Below are positions 23,016 to 28,438 of a stretch of 28,438 nucleotides of DNA, piece after piece. The stretch lies in NCBI GenBank assembly GCA_905203765.1, contig CAJKXC010000031.1, forward strand, positions 1 to 28,438, written 5' to 3'. The notes beneath the pieces were generated by a model. It saw nothing but the letters and a program-made list of their open reading frames with translations. It was not told the DNA's origin and made no database searches. The number at the start of each line of letters is the position of its first letter. Position 1 is the first letter of the stretch. Origin of the DNA: an uncultured Bacteroides sp. Lineage in GTDB: Bacteria > Bacteroidota > Bacteroidia > Bacteroidales > Bacteroidaceae. The position numbers were made by a program, and so were the translations under genes.

Positions 23016-24710
23016 ATGGAAAACTTAATAACAGGCGCGGAAGCATTGATGCGTTCTCTGGAGCACCAGGGAGTAAAGACCATTTTCGGTTATCCAGGTG
23101 GCAGTATCATGCCGGTATTCGATGCCTTATACGACCACCGAAAGAATCTGAATCATATCCTGGTTCGTCACGAACAGGGAGCAACCCATGCCGCACAAGG
23201 CTTTGCACGTGTATCGGGCGAGGTCGGTGTATGCCTGGTGACCAGCGGTCCCGGTGCTACGAATACAGTCACCGGCATTGCAGATGCCATGATAGACAGC
23301 ACGCCTATCGTTGTCATAGCCGGTCAGGTAGGGACTAACTTCCTGGGTACGGATGCATTTCAGGAAGTCGACCTGGTAGGCATCACGCAACCTATTACGA
23401 AGTGGAGTTACCAGATTCGTCGTGCCGAAGATGTGGCGTGGGCAGTGGCACGTGCTTTCTATATAGCACAGAGCGGACGTCCCGGTCCCGTAGTGCTGGA
23501 CTTTGCGAAGAACGCCCAGACGGACAAGACCGAATATACGCCGACCAAAGTAGACTACGTTCGCAGCTACCTGCCCGTTCCCGAAATGGAACCCGAAGCC
23601 ATACAGCAAGCTGCCGACCTGATAAATGCCGCCGAGCGCCCGTTAGTGCTGGTAGGGCAGGGAGTGGAACTGGGTAATGCGCAGCAAGAACTCCGTGCTT
23701 TCATCGAGAAAGCCGGAATGCCTGCCGGATGCACCCTGCTGGGACTTTCCGCTCTGCCCACGGAGCATCCTTTAAATAAAGGTATGCTGGGTATGCACGG
23801 TAACCTGGGGCCGAATATCAATACCAATAAATGTGATGTCCTCATTGCCGTAGGCATGCGTTTCGATGACCGGGTCACCGGCAAGCTGGCAACATACGCC
23901 ACGCAGGCAAAGATTATCCACTTCGACATCGACCCTGCCGAGATAAATAAGAATGTAAAGACAGACGTTGCCGTATTGGGCAACTGCAAGGAAACCCTGG
24001 CTGCTGTCACCAATCTCCTGAAACCTGCCAAGCATCAGGAGTGGCTGGATAGTTTCCTTCCATACGAACAGGTGGAAGAAGAAAAGGTAATCCGCCCCGA
24101 ACTCCATCCGGCGGGAGACGCACTGAGTATGGGCGAAGTAATCCGTGCCGTCAGCGAGGCTACCAATAATGAAGCGATATTAGTGACCGATGTAGGTCAG
24201 AACCAGATGATGTCCGCCCGTTACTTTAAATACAGCAAGGAACGCAGCATCGTTACTTCCGGTGGACTGGGCACCATGGGCTTTGGCCTTCCGGCTGCCA
24301 TCGGCGCCACTTTCGGACGTCCCGACCGCACGGTCTGTGCCTTTATGGGTGATGGCGGATTGCAGATGAACCTGCAGGAACTGGGAACCATTATGGAGCA
24401 AAAGGCTCCGGTGAAGATGATTCTACTGAACAATAACTTCCTGGGCAATGTTCGTCAATGGCAGGCGATGTTCTTTAACCGTCGCTATTCGTTCACGCCG
24501 ATGCTCAATCCGGATTATATGAAGATAGCTTCGGCCTATGACATTCCTTCGCGCAGGGTTCTTACCCGTGAAGAACTGAAAAAGGCGATTGCTGAAATGC
24601 TGGAGACGAATGGCCCGTTCTTGCTCGAAGCCTGTGTTGAGGAAGAAGGGAACGTGATGCCGATGACTCCCCCGGGCGGTTCGGTGAATCAGATGTTGCT
24701 TGAATGCTAA
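23016..24710 (+). CDS. ilvB: Acetolactate synthase large (catalytic) subunit
   Basis: The 564-residue ThDP enzyme condenses pyruvate with pyruvate or 2-ketobutyrate, the first common step to valine/leucine and isoleucine. Features in order: the N-terminal pyrimidine-binding domain with FGYPGGSIMPVFDALYD and the catalytic Glu53 in RHEQGATHAAQGFAR; a central FAD-type domain (about 190-340); and a C-terminal PP domain with GDGG (445-448) and Asn-Asn about 26 residues later, the Mg-ThDP motif. The ATG at 23016 is preferred. The earlier in-frame TTG at 23001 falls within a repeat and would add five atypical residues. The regulatory subunit follows 25 bp downstream. Confidence 0.96.
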   Translation: MENLITGAEALMRSLEHQGVKTIFGYPGGSIMPVFDALYDHRKNLNHILVRHEQGATHAAQGFARVSGEVGVCLVTSGPGATNTVTGIADAMIDSTPIVVIAGQVGTNFLGTDAFQEVDLVGITQPITKWSYQIRRAEDVAWAVARAFYIAQSGRPGPVVLDFAKNAQTDKTEYTPTKVDYVRSYLPVPEMEPEAIQQAADLINAAERPLVLVGQGVELGNAQQELRAFIEKAGMPAGCTLLGLSALPTEHPLNKGMLGMHGNLGPNINTNKCDVLIAVGMRFDDRVTGKLATYATQAKIIHFDIDPAEINKNVKTDVAVLGNCKETLAAVTNLLKPAKHQEWLDSFLPYEQVEEEKVIRPELHPAGDALSMGEVIRAVSEATNNEAILVTDVGQNQMMSARYFKYSKERSIVTSGGLGTMGFGLPAAIGATFGRPDRTVCAFMGDGGLQMNLQELGTIMEQKAPVKMILLNNNFLGNVRQWQAMFFNRRYSFTPMLNPDYMKIASAYDIPSRRVLTREELKKAIAEMLETNGPFLLEACVEEEGNVMPMTPPGGSVNQMLLEC

Positions 24711-24735
24711 GTTAGTCACTTGTAATTAGAAGAAA

Positions 24736-25296
24736 ATGGATAAGACATTATATACAATTATCGTTCATTCGGAGAACTTTGCCGGTTTGCTGAACCAGGT
24801 AACGGCTGTGTTCACCCGTCGGCAAATCAATATCGAGAGTCTGAACGTTTCGGCTTCCTCTATCAAAGGAGTGCATAAGTACACGATTACTGCATGGACC
24901 GACGAAGACACCATCGAGAAGGTGACGAAGCAAATCACCAAGAAGATAGATGTGCTGCAAGCTCATTACTTCACGGACGACGAAATCTATCAGCATGAGA
25001 TAGCCCTCTATAAGATAACCACTCCGATATTGGAAGAGAAACCGGAAGTCTCCAAGATTATCCGTAAGCACAATGCCCGTATCGTAGAAGTAAACGAAGT
25101 ATTCTCCATTGTAGAGAAGAATGGCATGAGTGAAGAAATCACCAACCTCTATGAAGAGTTACGCGCACTGGACTGTGTACTTCAGTTTGTCCGTTCGGGA
25201 CGCGTAGCTATTACTACCAGCTGCTTCGAGCGCGTCAATGAATATCTGGCGGATCGCGAAGCGAAATATCGTCAAAGTAAACAGCAAGAACAATGA
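24736..25296 (+). CDS. ilvN: Acetolactate synthase small (regulatory) subunit
   Basis: This 186-residue partner of IlvB activates it and confers feedback inhibition, usually by valine. An N-terminal ACT domain (about residues 4-77) carries the hallmark stretch Val-His-Ser-Glu-Asn-Phe-Ala-Gly-Leu-Leu-Asn-Gln-Val with ...Arg-Arg-Gln-Ile-Asn-Ile-Glu-Ser-Leu-Asn-Val, the effector-binding region. The C-terminal ALS_ss_C domain (about 85-165) ends in a Gln-rich tail. It is some 20 residues longer than the enterobacterial IlvH/IlvN proteins, mostly at the C-terminus. Its stop overlaps the start of the thioesterase gene (ATGA, 25293-25296), suggesting coupled translation. Confidence 0.94.
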   Translation: MDKTLYTIIVHSENFAGLLNQVTAVFTRRQINIESLNVSASSIKGVHKYTITAWTDEDTIEKVTKQITKKIDVLQAHYFTDDEIYQHEIALYKITTPILEEKPEVSKIIRKHNARIVEVNEVFSIVEKNGMSEEITNLYEELRALDCVLQFVRSGRVAITTSCFERVNEYLADREAKYRQSKQQEQ

Positions 25297-26042
25297 GTGA
25301 GAACAGTAAGATAGGCAGTTATAAGTTCGTGGCAGAACCGTTCCACGTAGATTTCACCGGACACCTGACGCTGGGTGTACTGGGCAACCATCTGTTGAAT
25401 TGTGCAGGTTTCCATGCCAGCGACCGCGGTTTCGGCATTGCCACCCTGAACGAGGATAATTACACGTGGGTACTGTCCCGCCTGGCTATCGAACTGGATG
25501 AACTGCCCTATCAGTACGAAGACTTTTCCATCCAGACCTGGGTAGAGAATGTCTATCGTCTTTTCACCGACCGTAACTTTGCCCTTGTCAACAAGGATGG
25601 GAAACGGATAGGCTATGCACGCTCCGTCTGGGCGATGATCAGCATGAATACCCGCAAACCGGCTGACTTGCTGGCACTGCATAGCGGCAGCATCGTAGAC
25701 TATGTATGCGATGAGCCTTGTCCTATCGAGAAACCCTCGCGCATCAAGGTAACTTCGACAACCCCGGTTACTTCCCTTGAAGCCAAGTACAGCGACATCG
25801 ATATTAACGGCCATGTGAACAGCATCCGTTACATAGAACATATCCTCGATTTGTTCCCTATCGAAATGTACAAGGAGAAACGTATCCGCCGCTTCGAGAT
25901 GGCATACGTAGCGGAAAGTTATTATGGCGACGAACTCACCCTCTTTATGGACGATGCCGGCGACGGTGTTTATGAAGTGGAAGTGAAGAAGAATGGCAAC
26001 GAAGTGGTGTGCCGCTCTAAAGTGATATTTACCGAGAAATAA
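25293..26042 (+). CDS. Acyl-ACP thioesterase (FatA/FatB-like, double hot-dog)
   Basis: The 249-residue cytosolic enzyme of the Acyl-ACP_TE family hydrolyses fatty acyl-ACP to free fatty acid. It has two hot-dog domains (about 10-140 and 150-247). The second carries the catalytic region YSDIDINGHVNSIRYIEH with Asp170, Asn172, His174 and Glu182, corresponding to the Asp/Asn/His/Glu set of plant FatA/FatB. The N-terminal domain shows the substrate-side Trp-Val-Leu-Ser-Arg-Leu and the strand around Ile-Gln-Thr-Trp-Val-Glu. It overlaps ilvN by 4 bp and precedes ilvC by 51 bp, so it is inside the ilv operon and under the same attenuator. This position suggests a tie to branched-chain acyl primers or fatty acids made from Val/Leu/Ile keto acids. 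Chain specificity is unknown. Confidence 0.9.
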   Translation: MSENSKIGSYKFVAEPFHVDFTGHLTLGVLGNHLLNCAGFHASDRGFGIATLNEDNYTWVLSRLAIELDELPYQYEDFSIQTWVENVYRLFTDRNFALVNKDGKRIGYARSVWAMISMNTRKPADLLALHSGSIVDYVCDEPCPIEKPSRIKVTSTTPVTSLEAKYSDIDINGHVNSIRYIEHILDLFPIEMYKEKRIRRFEMAYVAESYYGDELTLFMDDAGDGVYEVEVKKNGNEVVCRSKVIFTEK

Positions 26043-26058
26043 TATATATTAATCAACG

Positions 26059-26072
26059 GTGGCGTAAGCCAC
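26059..26072 (+). other. Small GNRA-type hairpin before ilvC
   Basis: GTGGC-GTAA-GCCAC forms a 5-bp stem with a GUAA (GNRA) tetraloop in the 51-nt thioesterase-ilvC spacer, 21 nt before the ilvC start. No T-run follows, so it is not a terminator. It may stabilise the 3' segment of a processed mRNA. Confidence 0.45.
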
Positions 26073-26093
26073 AAATAAAAACTGAAACAAAAA

Positions 26094-27137
26094 ATGGCAC
26101 AATTGAATTTTGGCGGTGTTATTGAGAATGTAATGACCCGCGAAGAATTTCCTTTGGAAAAAGCACGTGAGATTTTGAAAGATGAAACGATTGCAGTAAT
26201 CGGTTATGGTGTACAAGGTCCCGGACAGGCTTGCAACCTGCGCGATAACGGCTTCAATGTAATTGTCGGACAACGTCCGGGAGCTACTTTTGAGAAGGCA
26301 GTGGCAGACGGATGGGTACCGGGTGAGACTTTGTTCGGTATCGAGGAAGCTTGCCAGAAAGGCTCTATTATTATGTGTCTGCTGTCCGATGCAGCCGTAA
26401 TGTCTGTATGGCCTACCATCAAACCTTACCTGACTCCCGGAAAGGCTCTTTACTTCTCTCATGGCTTTGCTATTACGTGGAATGACCGTACCGGTGTGGT
26501 TCCCCCAAAAGATATCGATGTTATCATGGTTGCTCCCAAAGGTTCGGGTACTTCACTCCGTACCATGTTCCTCGAAGGTCGTGGCTTGAACTCTTCATAC
26601 GCTATCTATCAGGATGCTACGGGCAAGGCTTTCGACAAGACTATCGCACTGGGTATCGGTATCGGTTCAGGTTATCTGTTCGAAACCACTTTCCAACGCG
26701 AAGCTACTTCCGACCTTACCGGTGAACGCGGTTCATTGATGGGTGCCATCCAGGGATTGCTGCTGGCTCAGTACGAAGTGTTGCGTGAAAACGGCCATAC
26801 TCCGTCGGAAGCATTTAACGAAACAGTAGAAGAACTGACTCAGTCATTGATGCCGTTGTTCGCTAAGAACGGTATGGACTGGATGTATGCTAACTGCTCT
26901 ACTACCGCTCAGCGTGGTGCTTTGGACTGGATGACTCCGTTCCACGATGCTATCAAACCGGTAGTTCAGAAACTGTATGCAAGCGTAAAATCAGGTAACG
27001 AGGCTCAGATCTCTATCGACAGCAACTCTAAGACCGATTATCGCGAGAAGCTGAATGCAGAGTTGAAAGCATTGCGCGAAAGCGAAATGTGGCAGACGGC
27101 TGTTACGGTTCGCAAACTCCGTCCGGAGAACAACTAA
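26094..27137 (+). CDS. ilvC: Ketol-acid reductoisomerase (fungal Ilv5-like)
   Basis: The 347-residue cytosolic enzyme rearranges and reduces acetolactate or acetohydroxybutyrate, the second common step of branched-chain amino acid synthesis. The N-terminal Rossmann domain has AVIGYGVQGPGQACNLRDNG and a cofactor loop GQRPGATFEKA. The C-terminal knotted domain has the metal-binding acidic residues in SDLTGERGSLMGA and ETVEELTQS. The proximal and distal parts (LRENGHTPSEAFNETVEE, CSTTAQRGALDW, terminal VRKLRPEN) match, from memory, fungal mitochondrial Ilv5 much better than the common bacterial class I form. The 2'-phosphate loop is one residue shorter than in Ilv5 and has Ala-Thr-Phe for Ala-Ser-Trp, so NADPH use is likely but not certain. 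It is the last gene of the operon. Confidence 0.95.
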   Translation: MAQLNFGGVIENVMTREEFPLEKAREILKDETIAVIGYGVQGPGQACNLRDNGFNVIVGQRPGATFEKAVADGWVPGETLFGIEEACQKGSIIMCLLSDAAVMSVWPTIKPYLTPGKALYFSHGFAITWNDRTGVVPPKDIDVIMVAPKGSGTSLRTMFLEGRGLNSSYAIYQDATGKAFDKTIALGIGIGSGYLFETTFQREATSDLTGERGSLMGAIQGLLLAQYEVLRENGHTPSEAFNETVEELTQSLMPLFAKNGMDWMYANCSTTAQRGALDWMTPFHDAIKPVVQKLYASVKSGNEAQISIDSNSKTDYREKLNAELKALRESEMWQTAVTVRKLRPENN

Positions 27138-27158
27138 TATATAATTTATATACACGTA

Positions 27159-27197
27159 AAACGCATCATCTGTTTACCCTTAACAGATGATGCGTTT
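27159..27197 (+). terminator. Terminator hairpin after ilvC
   Basis: A perfect 16-bp inverted repeat (AAACGCATCATCTGTT, loop of 7, AACAGATGATGCGTTT) begins 22 bp after the ilvC stop. The following TTTGCCTTT is only moderately T-rich. It is the first part of a larger repeat cluster. Confidence 0.6.
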
Positions 27198-27260
27198 GCC
27201 TTTAATAGATGATGTGTTTGGGCCAAACAGATGATGCGTTTCATACAGGTGCATCATCTG
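27159..27260. repeat. Cluster of five 16-bp motif copies, 22-bp tandem period
   Basis: The motif AACAGATGATGCGTTT occurs directly at 27182-27197, 27204-27219 (two changes, both C to T) and 27226-27241, each 22 bp apart. It is present as the complement at 27159-27174 and partly as the complement (GCATCATCTG) at 27251-27260. The last copies run into the 3' end of the helicase gene, whose final codons and stop are built from the repeat. Confidence 0.8.
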
Positions 27261-28438
27261 ATGAAACAGGTTTTGTCTTGCTCGCAAATTCTATGAACTT
27301 CCGGTAGAAAGCATGATGCTCTAATGTGGCGGCTTCTCCTAATATGACCAGTTTCATGCGGGCACGGGTGATGGCGACATTCATTCTTCGCAAGTCATTG
27401 AGAAAACCGATTTGTCCTTCTTCATTGGCACGGACAAGGCTGATGAAGATGACGTCGCGTTCCTGTCCCTGGAAACCATCCACGGTGTTCACGGTGAACA
27501 AGCTGCGGTAAGGTCTGAGTGCCGCATCTGCCTTGAGCTTGTTACGGAGATACTGCACTTGTGTCTTATAGGGGGAGATAATACCGAAATCAATCCGCTC
27601 TTCCAGAATGCGGTTACCGCCAATCCGGTTGATATAGGCTTTCAGTTCCAGTAGCAGCAGGTCGGCTTCGGACTTATTGATGCGGCCGAAGGTCTCGCCT
27701 ACAAATTCTTCTTTAAAGTCCATTCCCGAAGTGTCTATCCAGCTGATGGCGGTGTCCCAGTCGAGGATACCCCGGTGGCGTACCTCGGGAGCGGCTTCCA
27801 GTTCTCCGTTGTAGAACCATTGGGAAGGGAACTTCATGATGTCCTCGTGCATACGGTACTGTACTTTCAGCAGGGAGACTACCGAGGGCTTGTTTGCCAC
27901 CACCTTTTCCATCAACGTGCGTTCCAGTCCACCGCGGGCGGCTTCGTAGCATTTGATGGTAGGCGGCAACTGGCAATGGTCACCTGCCAGTATCACGCGG
28001 TCTGCTTTGCGGATGGCTATCCAGCAGGCTGCTTCCAGCGCTTGGGCGGCTTCGTCTATGAACAGGGTACCGAAGCGGCGGCCGTTGAGCAGGCGGTGAT
28101 TGCTGCTGACCAAAGTAGAGGCTATGACGTGCGCCCCGTCAAAGAGGTCGGCATTGATTTGTATTTCCAGGGCGGTGCCGCGGTCGCGCAGGCGGCTCAT
28201 ACGGCTGCGCACTCCTTCGCGTTCGTCGTAGCTGCCGCGGCGGGCACGTCCGCCGAGTTCGCGCAGGTTCTTGCGGATGCTCCAAAGTTCGGGATAAAGG
28301 GGATGGTTCTCGAATCGCCGTTCGTAGGTGAAGGACAGCATCTTGTCATTGACACGCGTCGGGTTGCCGATGCGCAGCACATTCACCCCTCTGTCCACCA
28401 GCTTCTCCGAAATCCAGTCCACCGCTGTATTGCTTTGG
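27241..28438 (-). CDS. DNA2/UPF1-type SF1 helicase, C-terminal part (partial)
   Basis: The gene enters from the right edge and stops at 27241-27243; about 399 residues are visible. An in-frame GTG at 28422 is not a start, because the reading frame continues upstream as Gln-Ser-Asn-Thr-Ala-Val-Asp, the motif Ia region of this family. Visible helicase motifs in order: Phe-Ile-Asp-Glu-Ala-Ala-Gln (Walker B, II), Gly-Asp-His-Cys-Gln-Leu-Pro-Pro-Thr (III), Gln-Tyr-Arg-Met-His (IV), Asp-Gly-Phe-Gln-Gly-Gln-Glu-Arg-Asp-Val-Ile (V) and Val-Ala-Ile-Thr-Arg-Ala-Arg (VI). Walker A is outside the window. Close relatives (IGHMBP2/DNA2-like, AAA_11/AAA_12) unwind DNA or RNA. The role here is unknown. Its last residues (Ser-Ser-Asp-Asp-Ala-Pro-Val) come from the repeat cluster downstream of ilvC, with which it converges. 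Confidence 0.9.
   Translation of the reverse strand, partial: QSNTAVDWISEKLVDRGVNVLRIGNPTRVNDKMLSFTYERRFENHPLYPELWSIRKNLRELGGRARRGSYDEREGVRSRMSRLRDRGTALEIQINADLFDGAHVIASTLVSSNHRLLNGRRFGTLFIDEAAQALEAACWIAIRKADRVILAGDHCQLPPTIKCYEAARGGLERTLMEKVVANKPSVVSLLKVQYRMHEDIMKFPSQWFYNGELEAAPEVRHRGILDWDTAISWIDTSGMDFKEEFVGETFGRINKSEADLLLLELKAYINRIGGNRILEERIDFGIISPYKTQVQYLRNKLKADAALRPYRSLFTVNTVDGFQGQERDVIFISLVRANEEGQIGFLNDLRRMNVAITRARMKLVILGEAATLEHHAFYRKFIEFASKTKPVSSDDAPV

Noticed and set aside
27146..27244. 32-codon minus-strand frame overlapping the helicase stop (ATGA)
   Set aside because: It is composed almost entirely of the 22-bp repeat cluster, so the open frame and the overlap are best explained as by-products of the repeat.
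27159..27260. Possible CRISPR array
   Set aside because: The repeats are 16 bp with 6-bp gaps, include inverted copies, and have no spacers of 30 bp or cas genes nearby.

Overview
The window reads as a chromosomal segment of a gut Bacteroides (or a close member of the Bacteroidales). The evidence is the gene content (B12-dependent methylmalonyl-CoA mutase pair mutA/mutB, DUF4925-like lipoprotein with a CSSDDD export signal, membrane-anchored TPR/AraC regulator), repeated matches to the Bacteroides promoter consensus TTTG-N19-TAnnTTTG, weak or absent Shine-Dalgarno sequences in front of most genes, and moderate G+C. The species cannot be fixed from the sequence alone. I see no tRNA, rRNA, IS element, phage or CRISPR array.

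Layout. 1-262: tail of an upstream gene, its terminator, a 30-bp dispersed-type inverted repeat and the promoter of a MATE exporter (263-1615). 1596-3717 (minus): a small one-TM protein and a large TPR/AraC-type membrane regulator, separated by two 14-bp direct repeats exactly 21 bp apart, a candidate operator. 3852-4481: cytidylate-kinase-like protein. 4604-6265 (minus): AAE/YidE-type exchanger with two RCK_C domains. 6512-10556: mutA-mutB, the succinate/propionate branch. 10674-12845: topB. 12856-16951 (minus): a tight four-gene run aroC, M20 dipeptidase, anmK, Nudix hydrolase. 17366-18592: AT-richer surface lipoprotein. 18747-20036: UPF0597/L-cysteine-desulfidase-like enzyme. 20116-20694 (minus): SlyD-like FKBP isomerase with a Cys/His tail. 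20950-27137: ilv operon. 27241 to the right edge (minus): C-terminal part of a DNA2/UPF1-type SF1 helicase.

The most interesting system is the ilv operon control region. A consensus promoter is followed by an unannotated 24-residue leader peptide with 11 Leu/Ile/Val residues (Ile-Ile-Arg-Val-Val-Val-Val near its end), a 13-bp terminator hairpin with a T-run, and a perfect 10-nt sequence (12 pairs with the flanks) overlapping the leader stop codon that can pair with the terminator's left arm as an antiterminator. This is the full logic of ribosome-mediated attenuation by branched-chain amino acids. It controls ilvD, ilvB, ilvN, an acyl-ACP thioesterase that overlaps ilvN by 4 bp, and ilvC. The IlvC protein resembles the fungal mitochondrial Ilv5 type, and the thioesterase suggests a link between branched-chain amino acid and fatty-acid metabolism. 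The operon ends in an unusual cluster of five copies of a 16-bp motif, three of them in tandem with a 22-bp period.
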